Below the pieces are notes generated by a model. It saw only the letters and a program-made list of their open reading frames with translations, made no database searches and was not told the origin of the DNA. A stretch of 64,000 nucleotides of DNA from Pseudomonas fluorescens (GTDB lineage: Bacteria; Pseudomonadota; Gammaproteobacteria; Pseudomonadales; Pseudomonadaceae), in contig NZ_VCNJ01000026.1 in NCBI RefSeq assembly GCF_005938625.1, positions 1 through 64,000 of the forward strand. The letters are read 5' to 3'. Positions 9,301 to 17,529 of this stretch are shown here, one piece after another. Position 1 is the first letter of the stretch; each line of letters begins with the position of its first letter. The position numbers and the translations under genes were made by a program.

Positions 9301-10308
9301 CGGCGACAGGCGCGCGTACAGCGGCAGAATTTCAGTGTGTTTGATCTGGGCCTTGCGCAGCATGTCGGCAGCGTCACGAATCTCGCGCTCGCCGGGCAGA
9401 AATACCAGCACGTCGCCAGGACTGCGGCGTTCGCTGCGTTCGTAAGCGGCGATTTCATCGAGGGTCGCGAGAATCGCCTGATCCACCGTCAGGTCATCCT
9501 CGACGCGGTTGCCCTCTTCGTCCTGCTCCAGCGTCAGCGGGCGATACCAGGTGTCCACCGGGAAGGTGCGGCCCGACACTTCAACAATCGGCGCGTCATC
9601 GAAATGCTTGGAGAAGCGCTCCAGATCGATGGTCGCCGAGGTGATGATGACTTTCAGATCCGGGCGACGCGGCAGCAGGGTTTTCAGGTAACCGAGCAGG
9701 AAATCGATATTGAGGCTGCGTTCGTGGGCTTCGTCGACGATGATCGTGTCGTAGCGTTCGAGGTAGCGATCATTCTGGGTTTCCGCGAGCAGGATGCCGT
9801 CGGTCATCAGTTTGATCAGGGTGTTGGAATCGCTCTGATCTTCGAAGCGAACCTGATAGCCGACCAGCGACCCGAGCGGTGTGACGAGTTCTTCGGCGAC
9901 CCGGCTGGCGACGCTGCGCGCAGCGATTCGACGCGGTTGGGTGTGGCCGATCAGACCGTGCTGACCGCGACCGATTTCCAGACAGATTTTTGGCAACTGG
10001 GTGGTTTTACCCGAGCCGGTTTCGCCGGCGATGATCAGCACCTGGTGTTTTTCCAGCGCCTTTTTGATCTCGTCGCGCTTGGCCGCGATCGGCAGACTGT
10101 CGTCGTAACGAATCACCGGCAGGCTGGCACGGCGCGCCAGCACCTGATCGCAGGACGCCTGCATGCGCGTCACCCATTGGGCCAGTTTGGCCTCATCGGG
10201 TTTCTTGCGCAGCTCAAGCAACTGCCGCCGCAGCCGGTGACGGTCGGCGAGCATGGCGTGATCGAGGTTTTTCAGCAGTTTGTCGATGGAGGGCGATTCG
10301 TCGGTCAT
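6397..10308 (-). CDS. hrpA: ATP-dependent RNA helicase HrpA (DEAH/RHA family)
   Basis: This cytoplasmic 1,303-residue helicase is close to E. coli HrpA (1,300). HrpA is known to act on mRNA processing and to rescue stalled or collided ribosomes. Walker A is GETGSGKTT at residues 95-103 and Walker B is DEAH at 192-195. Motif III is TSATID, and motif VI falls in the QRKGRCGRVEPG region. The helicase-associated and OB-fold region follows (LGRQLARLPVDPRMGRMLLEA onward), then the long DUF3418-type C-terminal part characteristic of HrpA. The ATG at 10308 gives MTDESPSIDKLL. The gene is transcribed alone and followed by a family A repeat. No anomaly was seen over its whole length. Confidence 0.97.
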   Translation of the reverse strand: MTDESPSIDKLLKNLDHAMLADRHRLRRQLLELRKKPDEAKLAQWVTRMQASCDQVLARRASLPVIRYDDSLPIAAKRDEIKKALEKHQVLIIAGETGSGKTTQLPKICLEIGRGQHGLIGHTQPRRIAARSVASRVAEELVTPLGSLVGYQVRFEDQSDSNTLIKLMTDGILLAETQNDRYLERYDTIIVDEAHERSLNIDFLLGYLKTLLPRRPDLKVIITSATIDLERFSKHFDDAPIVEVSGRTFPVDTWYRPLTLEQDEEGNRVEDDLTVDQAILATLDEIAAYERSERRSPGDVLVFLPGEREIRDAADMLRKAQIKHTEILPLYARLSPAEQQRIFQSHPGRRVVLATNVAETSLTVPGIRYVIDSGTARISRYSYRAKVQRLPIEAISQASANQRKGRCGRVEPGICIRLYSEEDFNGRPEFTDPEILRTNLAAVILQMLHLRLGEITAFPFIEPPDGKAISDGFNLLQELSAVDRNSQLTPLGRQLARLPVDPRMGRMLLEAAKLGSLQEVLIVASAMSIQDPRERPPERQQAADQAHAQWKDIDSDFAGLVNLWRGFEEQRQALTASPLRNWCRKNFLNYLRLREWRDSHRQLSLICRDMQLSLNKEPADYPKLHKAVLVGLLSQIGQKTEDGDYLGARQRRFWIHPSSGIGKKRPQWLMTAELVETTKLYARMVAKIDADWIEPLAGHLIKKNHFEPHWEKKRGQVVAFEQITLFGLIVVGRRPVHYGPVDPVVSRELFIREGLVRGEIQSKAKCLTANKQLLEQLDELEAKARRRDILADEETLYAFYDARLPAEIHQTATFDSWYRINSQKNPQLLIMREEDVLAREASEVTARDYPNTLHIGDLELALTYHFEPNHPRDGVTLRVPAPLLPMLPPERLEWLVPGMIEAKCIALVRNLPKALRKNFVPVPDFIKAALQRMTFADGSLPQALGRELLRMTGARVSDEAWAEAEQGVEGHLRMNLEIVDGQGKFLGEGRDLAELTARFAEASQAALAVPQSAKSQQPVEAKVFAPVAEKTQQKIAGLSMTVYPALVEEGGTVKEGRFSTPAEAEFQHRRALQRLLMQQLAEPAKFLRGKLPGQTELGLLYRELGRVDALVEDILLASLDSCILDGEDPLPRDGAGLAALAERKRGNWTEHAERVARLTLEILKLWHGLQKRFKGKIDLAQAVALNDIKQQINNLVYPGFVRETPMQWLKELPRYLKAVEQRFEKLGAQVQKDRVWSGELAGLWAQYQARAAKHAQEGKRDPQLELYRWWLEEYRVSLFAQQLGTKVPISDKRLNKQWTQVEP

Positions 10309-10393
10309 CGGGTAGGCAATTCGGTCGTCTATATGTGCAGGGGGCGGATTGTCGCAGATTTGGGGGATTTGTGGCGTGTCAGGGGGATTGCTG

Positions 10394-10570
10394 CCCTCAC
10401 CCTAGCCCTCTCCCTGAGGGAGAGGGGACCAATTGGGGGATGCTTCAAAGGTACATCGACCTGAAAGAGCTTTGCCGAACCCATAATCGCCAAAATCTTT
10501 CAGGTCAATGTTTGGCGCAAGACAACTCGGTCGGCTCCCTCTCCCTCTGGGAGAGGGTTGGGGTGAGGGT
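10394..10570. repeat. Family D inverted repeat pair
   Basis: Two arms (CCCTCACCCTAGCCCTCTCCC and CTCTGGGAGAGGGTTGGGGTGAGGG) face each other across about 100 bases. Inside is a second inverted pair (GACCTGAAAG / CTTTCAGGTC). The block lies between the aceK stop (10579) and the hrpA start (10308), both on the minus strand. 'CCCTCACCC..CTCTCCC' elements of this type recur between genes in many proteobacteria. Nothing else was seen in this gap. Confidence 0.75.
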
Positions 10571-10578
10571 TTCAGGCC

Positions 10579-12300
10579 TTACTCGTTATCCAACCCTTTA
10601 CGCCGATAAGGAAAGACATCAATCACTTTCCCCGCCCGAATCGCCTCCTGCAGGCTCTTCCAGTAATCAGCGTTGTACAACTCGCCGTGCAACTGATCGA
10701 ACAACTTGCGCTGCCCGGAATCAGCAAACAAAAACGGCGGAAACTCCTCGGGAAACACATCCAGCGGCCCAATCGAATACCACGGCTCCGAAGCCATCTC
10801 GTCCTCCGGTGTACGCGGCGCAGGAATGTGACGAAAGTTGGCCTCGGTCAGGAAACAAATCTCGTCATAGTCATAAAACACCACCCGCCCATGCCGGGTG
10901 ACGCCGAAGTTCTTCAGCAGCATGTCACCGGGAAAGATATTCGCCGCCGCCAGTTGCTTGATCGCCAGGCCGTAATCCTCCAGCGCCTCGCGCACCTGCG
11001 CGTCGTTGGCGTTTTCCAGATACAGATTGAGCGGGGTCATTCGCCGTTCGGTCCAGCAGTGACGGATCAATACCGTCTCGCCTTCCACCGACACCGTTGA
11101 TGGCGCCACTTCCAACAGTTCTTCCAGACACGCCGGATCAAACTTGCTCAGCGGGAAACGAAAATCGGCAAACTCCTGGGTATCGGCCATGCGCCCGACC
11201 CGGTCGACGCTTTTCACCAGTCGGTACTTCTCGATCACCGTAGCGCGATCGACGTTCTTCGATGGCGAAAAACGGTCCTTGATGATTTTGAACACGGTGT
11301 TGAAACCCGGCAGGGTGAACACGCTCATGACCATACCGCGCACGCCCGGGGCCATGATGAACTGGTCATCGGTGTTGGCCAGATGGTTGATCAGCGCGCG
11401 GTAGAACTCGGATTTGCCGTGCTTGTAGAAACCGATCGAGGTGTAAAGCTCGGCGATGTGCTTGCCCGGCAGGATGCGCCGCAGGAAACCGATGAATTCC
11501 GCCGGCACCGGCACGTCGACCATGAAATACGAACGGGTGAACGAGAAGATGATCGACACGTCGGCTTCGTCGGTGATCAGCGCATCGATCTGGATCCCGC
11601 GCCCTTCGCGGTGCAGCAGCGGGATCACCAGCGGCCATTGCTCGTCGCGGGTGTAGATGCGCCCGACCAGGTACGCGCCCTTGTTGCGGTACAGCACCGA
11701 GGAAAATAGCTCGACGCTGAGTTCCGGGTCCTTGCACACCCAGTCCGGCAGGTTCTCGCGCAGCTGTGCTTCGAGGCGGCGCAGGTCACCGGGCAGATCG
11801 GCGTAGTCCTCGCTGAAACGGTAGTCGGCAAAAATGCTCGCGAGCATCCCCGACAACTGCCCTTGCGGTTTGTAGGTGCGGGTTTGCGCGGCGCGGGCAC
11901 GGCGCAGGCTCGGGCGCGTGGTGTGGATGAACATGCAGCCGTCGCTGATCAGGTCATGGCTGAACAGCCCGCAGAAAATCGAGTTGTACCAGGTCTCGGA
12001 CAATTCATCGTCGAAGCGCAGGTCGATGACGCTGATGTAGGCGCTTTTCACCAGCGGCCAGCAGCTGACATTCATCAGCGTTTCGTCGTCGAAGTATTCG
12101 CGCAGACGGGCGATGGTTTCGCCGACCTTGTCTTCGTAGAGGTTGATCCGTGCTGCCGACGCCGTTTGCGTCTCCTGCCAGCGCGCCTGCTCGAAGCGTT
12201 CCCGGGCGCCGTCGGTGATCCGCCGGAAATGCTCGCGGTAATCGTCAAAGCCATCGAGGATCATGCGGGCGATGTCGGTGGCTGGCCATTGCTGCGGCAT
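10579..12300 (-). CDS. aceK: Isocitrate dehydrogenase kinase/phosphatase
   Basis: AceK reversibly phosphorylates isocitrate dehydrogenase in the cytoplasm, switching carbon between the TCA cycle and the glyoxylate shunt. The 573-residue product matches the usual length (570-580). Recognisable segments are the N-terminal regulatory stretch (ARMILDGFDDYREHFRRIT), the nucleotide-binding region around VRGMVMSVFTLPGFNTVFKIIKD, and the kinase-like core (NIFPGDMLLKNFGVTRHGRVVFYDYDEI), where the DYDE acidic pair would bind metal. The ATG at 12300 was chosen over one 36 codons upstream because it opens the conserved PQQWPATDIAR segment. Unlike in E. coli it is not linked to aceBA here; it stands alone. 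Confidence 0.96.
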   Translation of the reverse strand: MPQQWPATDIARMILDGFDDYREHFRRITDGARERFEQARWQETQTASAARINLYEDKVGETIARLREYFDDETLMNVSCWPLVKSAYISVIDLRFDDELSETWYNSIFCGLFSHDLISDGCMFIHTTRPSLRRARAAQTRTYKPQGQLSGMLASIFADYRFSEDYADLPGDLRRLEAQLRENLPDWVCKDPELSVELFSSVLYRNKGAYLVGRIYTRDEQWPLVIPLLHREGRGIQIDALITDEADVSIIFSFTRSYFMVDVPVPAEFIGFLRRILPGKHIAELYTSIGFYKHGKSEFYRALINHLANTDDQFIMAPGVRGMVMSVFTLPGFNTVFKIIKDRFSPSKNVDRATVIEKYRLVKSVDRVGRMADTQEFADFRFPLSKFDPACLEELLEVAPSTVSVEGETVLIRHCWTERRMTPLNLYLENANDAQVREALEDYGLAIKQLAAANIFPGDMLLKNFGVTRHGRVVFYDYDEICFLTEANFRHIPAPRTPEDEMASEPWYSIGPLDVFPEEFPPFLFADSGQRKLFDQLHGELYNADYWKSLQEAIRAGKVIDVFPYRRKGLDNE

Positions 12301-12697
12301 AGATAAGACCTCGGCTTGCGTTTGAAAATCTGTGCCTGAGCTTAGCCACGGATGCGCACACAGGTGAAGTGCAATTTCTGCCAAATCTGCGCCGGGGTTG
12401 TACGCCAACAGTGTTTTTGCAAAGTTTTTTTAATCAACCGTTCGGTCAGTTATCGCCTGAGCGGTTTTTCTTGTCGCCCTGCGCCAGCCCGCGAATTCTC
12501 TGGGTTTCGGATCCAATACCGAATACACGCGTCTAGTCCGCGGCTTTGCTGCAACTGCGCGGATTATCAGCGACCACTCCAGATTGGTCTTACCAAAATA
12601 GTGGCACTTTGATATACAGGCCGCCATTACCCGCCTCATAACAAGATCCTCGCTGACGAGGACGACCTCCCCCCTTCAAAGATCAAGGAGCACACTG
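12301..12697. other. Intergenic gap between divergent aceK and chemoreceptor genes
   Basis: This 397-base stretch must hold the promoters of both divergent genes. It contains an A+T-rich patch near 12420-12435 and another near 12590-12615, but no promoter, operator or small gene could be assigned with confidence. Confidence 0.4.
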
Positions 12698-14323
12698 ATG
12701 TCTATCCGGAATCTGCGCATAGGTTTGCGCGCCAGTTTGAGCTTTGCCGTTTTGGCCAGTCTGCTGGTGGTGGTCGGCCTGTTCGGTCTGGGCCAAATGA
12801 AGACCCTGCGTGAAAGTGCATCAGTGATCGAAGAATCATGGATGCCGAGTATCGAAAGCATTCATGACGCGGCGGCGAACATCGCCAGCATCCGTCTCGA
12901 ATCGTTGCGTCTGATCACTAACTCCCAGCCCGCGGTGCGCGACCGAAGCAAAGGCATCCTCAAGGCGCAACGCGAGGAGTTGCTCAAACGCCTCAACGAT
13001 CACAAAGCCTTGATCGCCAGTGATCAGGAACAGACGATGCTCGACGGTCTGAACGTAGCCACGGGCAAATACCTCAGCATTCTCGATCAGATCGTCAGCC
13101 AGATGGAAGCCGGTCAGAACGAGCAGGCTGCCAATCGTTTGAGCAACGAACTGGCACCGCAGGGCACTGTGCTCGACAAGACGCTGGAGCAGATGATCAG
13201 CCTCAATCAACAAGGTGCCGACGCCGCCGCCAAAGCCGCTGCGGCGATGTATCAGCAGGCATTGTGGATCGTCGCGTCGATCATCGTGGTCGCCCTGATT
13301 GCCACCTTGCTATTGGCCTGGTTGCTGACCCGCAGCATCACCACCCCGATCAATCAGGCACTGGATGTGGCACGACGCATTGCCGCCGGTGACCTCAGCG
13401 GCCAGATCGCCAGCACCGGTAAAGATGAAGCGGCGCAGCTACTCGACGCCTTGGCCGAGATGCAGGGCAATCTGCGCTCGACCATCCGCGGTATCAGCGA
13501 ATCGGCGCAGCAACTGGCTTCCGCTGCCGAGGAAATGAGTTCGGTGATGGAGCAAAGCACCCGCGGTCTGCAACAGCAGAATGACCAGATCGAACAAGCT
13601 GCCACCGCGGTCACCGAGATGAGCACGGCGGTGGACGAAGTCGCTGCCAACGCCGTGTCCAGCGCCGAGGCGTCTGCCGCATCCAACGAGGACAGCAAGC
13701 ACGGTCACGTGCAGGTCAGCGAAACCATCAGCTCGATTCAGGAGTTGGTCGATGCGGTACTCGGTGCTTCCGAACAAGCCGAGGGCCTGGCCACTCAGGC
13801 GCAGGACATCAGCAAAGTGCTGGAAGTGATTCGCGGGATCGCCGGGCAGACCAATCTGCTGGCGCTCAATGCGGCGATCGAAGCGGCGCGCGCCGGTGAA
13901 GCCGGGCGCGGTTTTGCCGTGGTCGCCGACGAAGTGCGTTCGCTGGCACAACGCACGCAGAATTCCACCGAAGAAATCGAGCTGATGATCAGCAGCATCC
14001 AGCAAGGCACCGGGGCAACCGTTGGCGCTTTGCAGAGCAGTGCCGAGCAGGCGGGTCAGACGTTGCGGCGCGCCAACAGTGCCGGTCAGGCACTGGAAAA
14101 AATCACCGCGTCAATCGCGCAGATCAACCAACGCAACCTGGTGATCGCCAGCGCGGCCGAGCAGCAGGCCTTGGTGGCGCGCGAGGTCGATCAGAATCTG
14201 GTGACGATCCGTGACCTCTCGACGCAGACCGCCGCCGGCGCCACTCAGACCTCGGCCGCGAGCCAGGAACTGTCGCGTCTGGCCGTCGACCTCAACGGTC
14301 TGGTGACGCGCTTTGTGATCTGA
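12698..14323 (+). CDS. Methyl-accepting chemotaxis protein with four-helix-bundle sensor
   Basis: This inner-membrane chemoreceptor of 541 residues signals through CheW/CheA to the flagellar motor. TM1 is at about 12-32. A periplasmic all-helical 4HB_MCP-type sensor spans 33-188, TM2 is at about 189-211, and a HAMP domain at 212-263 contains the conserved LLTRSITTPI and AAGDLSGQI. The cytoplasmic coiled coil has the hairpin tip at about 376-420 (EVIRGIAGQTNLLALNAAIEA, split by the highly conserved GRGFAVVADEVR). Paired Glu/Gln patches (SAAEEMSS, ATAVTEMS) are likely methylation sites. The protein ends at TRFVI with no CheR-tethering pentapeptide. The ligand is unknown; 4HB receptors often sense organic acids or amino acids. 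Confidence 0.94.
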   Translation: MSIRNLRIGLRASLSFAVLASLLVVVGLFGLGQMKTLRESASVIEESWMPSIESIHDAAANIASIRLESLRLITNSQPAVRDRSKGILKAQREELLKRLNDHKALIASDQEQTMLDGLNVATGKYLSILDQIVSQMEAGQNEQAANRLSNELAPQGTVLDKTLEQMISLNQQGADAAAKAAAAMYQQALWIVASIIVVALIATLLLAWLLTRSITTPINQALDVARRIAAGDLSGQIASTGKDEAAQLLDALAEMQGNLRSTIRGISESAQQLASAAEEMSSVMEQSTRGLQQQNDQIEQAATAVTEMSTAVDEVAANAVSSAEASAASNEDSKHGHVQVSETISSIQELVDAVLGASEQAEGLATQAQDISKVLEVIRGIAGQTNLLALNAAIEAARAGEAGRGFAVVADEVRSLAQRTQNSTEEIELMISSIQQGTGATVGALQSSAEQAGQTLRRANSAGQALEKITASIAQINQRNLVIASAAEQQALVAREVDQNLVTIRDLSTQTAAGATQTSAASQELSRLAVDLNGLVTRFVI

Positions 14324-14408
14324 CCGATAAGTTGAATGCCCGAATAGCGGTTGCCATCGTCAGGGCACTCGGCAACACTCTCGTCCCGATCAAGGAAGGA
14401 GACCCGCC

Positions 14409-15317
14409 GTGAGCCCTGTCGATATTTTCCGTATGTTGTCGCTGGCGGCCATCTGGGGCGCGAGTTTTCTGTTCATGCGCATTATTGCGCCGGTGATTGG
14501 CACGATCCCGACCGGGTTCTTTCGCGTGTCGATTGCGGCTGCAGGGCTGCTGGTGATTCTCGGGCTGATGCGCGTGCGCTGGGACTTCAAAGGCAAACTG
14601 AAGACCGTGATGCTGCTGGGCGTGATCAACTCGGGGATTCCGGCGACGCTGTATTCGGTCGCAGCCCAGGTATTGCCGGCCGGCTATTCGGCGATTTTCA
14701 ATGCCACCACGCCGCTGATGGGCGTGCTGATTGGCGGGCTGTTCTTCAGTGAAAAACTCACCGCGGCCAAACTGGGCGGGGTGTTCCTCGGCCTGTTCGG
14801 TGTTGGCGTGCTGACCCGCGCCGGTCCCGTGGCATTTGACATGCAACTGTTGATGGGCGCCCTCGCCTGCCTGCTGGCGACCACCTGTTATGGTTTTGCC
14901 GGTTTCCTCGCGCGGCGCTGGCTGGATCAGGCCGGTGGACTGGACAGCCGATTGTCGGCGCTGGGCAGCATGCTCGGTGCGACGTTGTTCCTGTTGCCGT
15001 TGTTCGGGTACAGCGTGATCACTTCACCGCCCGTCAGTTGGGGCGGCTGGAATGTCTGGCTGTCGCTGTTGGGCCTGGGTTTGGGCTGCACGGCGTTTGC
15101 CTACATTATCTATTTCCGCCTGCTCAGTTCGATCGGGCCGGTGAAATCGATGACCGTGACCTTCATGATTCCGCCGTTCGGCGTGCTGTGGGGGGCGTTG
15201 TTGCTGGATGAGCCGTTGTCGATGGCGCATATCTACGGTGGCGTGCTGATTGCGGCGGCGTTGTGGTTGGTGTTGAAGCCGGCGGTGGTGAAACCGGCTG
15301 AGGTGCCGGCCCGATAA
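14409..15317 (+). CDS. DMT-superfamily EamA transporter
   Basis: This polytopic inner-membrane protein has 302 residues and about ten hydrophobic helices arranged as two EamA repeats (roughly 5-140 and 150-288). Each repeat holds the family's small-residue-rich helix (AAIWGASFLFMRI in the first; SIGPVKSMTVTFMIPPFGVLWG in the second). Members export metabolites or amino acids; the substrate is not predictable. The GTG at 14409 is the start because an excellent AAGGAAGGAGA ribosome site precedes it. The gene follows the chemoreceptor by 85 bases on the same strand and ends before a repeat pair. Confidence 0.88.
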   Translation: MSPVDIFRMLSLAAIWGASFLFMRIIAPVIGTIPTGFFRVSIAAAGLLVILGLMRVRWDFKGKLKTVMLLGVINSGIPATLYSVAAQVLPAGYSAIFNATTPLMGVLIGGLFFSEKLTAAKLGGVFLGLFGVGVLTRAGPVAFDMQLLMGALACLLATTCYGFAGFLARRWLDQAGGLDSRLSALGSMLGATLFLLPLFGYSVITSPPVSWGGWNVWLSLLGLGLGCTAFAYIIYFRLLSSIGPVKSMTVTFMIPPFGVLWGALLLDEPLSMAHIYGGVLIAAALWLVLKPAVVKPAEVPAR

Positions 15318-15341
15318 ATTTGTGCTGTTGCCGAAAAGGCT

Positions 15342-15406
15342 ATCGCGAGCAGGCTCACTCCTACAATTGGAATGCGTTCCCCTGTAGGAGTGAGCCTGCT
15401 CGCGAT
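15342..15406. repeat. Family C variant inverted repeat
   Basis: Arms ATCGCGAGCAGGCTCACTCC and the complement face each other around a short spacer. This is a 'GGAGTGAGCCTGCTCGCGAT' variant of the family C REP seen at 30333. It lies between the converging ends of two EamA-type exporter genes and could act as a shared transcript end. Confidence 0.82.
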
Positions 15407-15438
15407 CGGCGGTCTAAAAGCCGCCACCTGATGATCTG

Positions 15439-16302
15439 TTACCCCCTTTCACGAAACACAAACGCCAGACCGACAATGATCAACAGCATCCCCAGCACGC
15501 TCAATGCCGCCAGGCGATTGCCGAAAATCAGATAGTCCATCACTGCCGTCACCGCAGGCACCAGGTAAAACAGGCTGGTGACGTTCACCAGATTGCCTCG
15601 CGCGATCAGTCGATACAGCAACAGCGTCGCCAGCACCGACACCACCAGCCCCATCCACAACACCGGCACGATAAAACCTGTGCTGTGTTCAAAGTGGAAT
15701 GGCTGAAACGGCACGAAAATCCCGCACAACAACAGCCCCGCCAGATACTGCACAGGCAGCGTGCCGAGCGGATTGTCGGTGATGCGCTTCTGCATGATCG
15801 AACCCAGCGTCATGCTCGCCAGCGCCAGCAACCCGAAAAGCATTCCCGCCCAGGACATCCCGGCCAGACCGATGCCCTGGTAAACCACCATGATCAGCCC
15901 CGCCAGCCCAAGCGCCAGACCGAACATCCGGCTCGCCGAGCGTTGCCGCTCCATCAAGACCACAGTAAGAATCGGCTGCACGCCCATGATGGTGGCCATC
16001 ACGCCCGGGGTGACTTTGGTGTTGAGCGCCAGCAGATAGAAAATCTGATACGCCCCCAACAAAACCACTCCGGTGGCAATCGCAAACAGCATCGGCCTCC
16101 CGCCCTTGGGCAACTTCAGCTTGAGCAACGGCGCCAACAGCATTAGCCCGCACAGGGCGATCACAAAGCGAATCAGCAGAAAGGCAAACGGCGAAGCGTG
16201 GGCCAAACCCCATTTGGAGAAGATCGCCCCGCTGCTCCACAGCAGAACGAACAGGCTCGTGGACGCGGCCGCGAGCGCGGATTTTTTCGACAGGACAAAC
16301 AT
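15439..16302 (-). CDS. DMT-superfamily EamA transporter (second)
   Basis: The 287-residue inner-membrane protein has two EamA repeats of about five helices each (8-135 and 145-282). Typical motifs are LLWSSGAIFSKWGL near the start and LVPAVTAVMDYLIFGNRL in the second repeat. It is only loosely alike to the exporter at 14409, so it is not a recent duplicate. The ATG at 16302 is preferred over a GTG three codons upstream because AGGTGG lies at the right distance. It converges with the upstream exporter across a palindromic repeat. The substrate is unknown. Confidence 0.88.
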   Translation of the reverse strand: MFVLSKKSALAAASTSLFVLLWSSGAIFSKWGLAHASPFAFLLIRFVIALCGLMLLAPLLKLKLPKGGRPMLFAIATGVVLLGAYQIFYLLALNTKVTPGVMATIMGVQPILTVVLMERQRSASRMFGLALGLAGLIMVVYQGIGLAGMSWAGMLFGLLALASMTLGSIMQKRITDNPLGTLPVQYLAGLLLCGIFVPFQPFHFEHSTGFIVPVLWMGLVVSVLATLLLYRLIARGNLVNVTSLFYLVPAVTAVMDYLIFGNRLAALSVLGMLLIIVGLAFVFRERG

Positions 16303-16752
16303 GAATACCACCTGTAGTCAGGCAAAAAGCCAACTCAGCCGAAGCTGAAATTCAGTAGGTTTTTCTGGCGGGCGCAGGGGTCAGCAAAAACTGCCGATCA
16401 GCCCGAAACGCCAACGCCCGGCGGTGATACGACTGCGCACACCGGCGTGCTACTGACAGGTGGGGGGTAATGACTGATCTGCTTGGGCTGCTGATCCGCG
16501 CACGGCACGACGCCAGCGTTGACCGCTGAATCGACTACCGCGTTGATGAGGGATGCAGGCATTGGCGCAGATCTTTTTTGAAGGGTTGGAGTGTGAGGCA
16601 TACGACTCACGTGCGCCGACTATAACCAGCGTGGGACATGGATTGCAATGATTTGGACAAAGGGCCAGTAGCGACGGATGCATGAGAGCTGAATAGGCTG
16701 TTGAGCAACGGCTACACCTATCGATGGGGAGACATGGAATGCTCGAAATCAT
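16303..16752. other. Intergenic gap with no recognised gene
   Basis: This 450-base stretch between the divergent exporter and the GNAT-like gene shows no convincing coding frame on either strand. Base composition shifts toward A+T at its right end, in step with the following two genes. A GGGGAGAC ribosome-like site precedes an ATG at 16734, but that frame is not the one conserved downstream. Confidence 0.4.
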
Positions 16753-17280
16753 ATGCCAAGGGAACGGAGTTATCTGCGCTATCAGTTGTATCGGTCGCTG
16801 GCCAGGAAGCAGGCAAGCATCGCCACTGCTCTATTGCAGCTACCAGCGGGACAAGACTTGTTGAAAGTACGCTTTGAACCTATCGATGCCAAAGCACTAG
16901 GTGCGTTCGAGCTTTGGGATAATCCGCATTTTTGCTGGCGAGAGATTGCCGAATGGAAGTCTCGAGAACCCTTGTCCCTGGATATCGCGATCTGGTTTGA
17001 AGAACAGCTGTGCGGGCTATGTTTCGTCAATCCGAACAAAAGCCGCCAGCGAATTCGAATCGTACGATTGGAGGGGCGACCCGGTGTGCCTCACCCGCTT
17101 AAAAAGCGTATTGCGCTTTTGTCGATGGTGGCCATCGATGAGTTTGCGCAAATAATCGGCAGTAAGTGCATTGAAGTCCAGGAACCGATACCAGGAGCAA
17201 TTCCTGTTTATACAAAACTCGGCTTCAAATTTGATTTGGAAGGCCGCCTTGTCCTCGCAGTGGAGAGTAAAGTATCGTGA
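16753..17280 (+). CDS. GNAT-like N-acetyltransferase family protein
   Basis: The 175-residue protein is probably an acetyltransferase of the GNAT superfamily. It has a long basic N-terminal helix (LYRSLARKQASIATALLQL), then beta strands such as LSLDIAIWFEEQLCGLCFV and a central RIRIVRLEGRPGVPHPLKKRIALL segment in the place where GNATs bind acetyl-CoA. The C-terminal IPVYTKLGFKF is the 'Y-x-K-x-GF' ending common in GNATs. The canonical R/Q-x-x-G-x-G/A loop is not obvious, so activity is uncertain. Codon use is more A+T-rich than the neighbours, suggesting acquisition. No good ribosome site precedes 16753; a better one precedes an out-of-frame ATG at 16734. A small basic gene follows almost directly. 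Confidence 0.6.
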   Translation: MPRERSYLRYQLYRSLARKQASIATALLQLPAGQDLLKVRFEPIDAKALGAFELWDNPHFCWREIAEWKSREPLSLDIAIWFEEQLCGLCFVNPNKSRQRIRIVRLEGRPGVPHPLKKRIALLSMVAIDEFAQIIGSKCIEVQEPIPGAIPVYTKLGFKFDLEGRLVLAVESKVS

Positions 17281-17315
17281 AAACTGTTCAAGTAATGATC
17301 AACAAGGGCGGGAAC

Positions 17316-17474
17316 ATGCGTAAATCTTTGAAAAAATCCCCCACTAAGAAAAGATCAATCAAAACTGACGAAAAGCTTATCTCCTCCGAGCTATCAGCCA
17401 ATCAACAGCGCTTTCTTCAGCTGCTTATTACAGGCATCGAAGACGAACCCGACGTTCTCGCTGGACGGCGCTGA
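17316..17474 (+). CDS. Small basic protein of unknown function
   Basis: The predicted 52-residue protein has a strongly basic N-terminus (RKSLKKSPTKKRS) and an acidic, amphipathic C-terminal half (ANQQRFLQLLITGIEDEPDVL). The ATG at 17316 was chosen because AAGGGCGGGA precedes it. A GTG at 17277 overlapping the upstream stop would add 13 residues. It shares an operon with the GNAT-like gene and ends at a clear terminator. I do not recognise a family. The charge pattern would suit a nucleic-acid- or partner-binding peptide, but that is speculation. Confidence 0.5.
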   Translation: MRKSLKKSPTKKRSIKTDEKLISSELSANQQRFLQLLITGIEDEPDVLAGRR

Positions 17475-17485
17475 TTCGCAAGCAA

Positions 17486-17516
17486 TAAAAAACCGCTCAC
17501 AAGGAGCGGTTTTTTT
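17486..17516. terminator. Bidirectional rho-independent terminator
   Basis: A stem AACCGCTC / GAGCGGTT with a short loop is flanked by an A-run on the left and a T-run on the right. It can therefore end both the plus-strand GNAT/small-peptide operon and the converging minus-strand lpxO transcript. Confidence 0.85.
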
Positions 17517-17529
17517 ACAACATCCAGCC

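Noticed and set aside
8662..10464. 600-codon open frame on the plus strand opposite hrpA
   Set aside because: It is fully antisense to a well-supported helicase gene and has the low-complexity Arg/Gln/Val-rich look of a GC-rich shadow frame; no domain is visible.
16734..16752. Alternative start for the GNAT-like gene at ATG 16734
   Set aside because: It has a better ribosome site but is out of frame with the protein that shows GNAT features. A frameshift would be needed.
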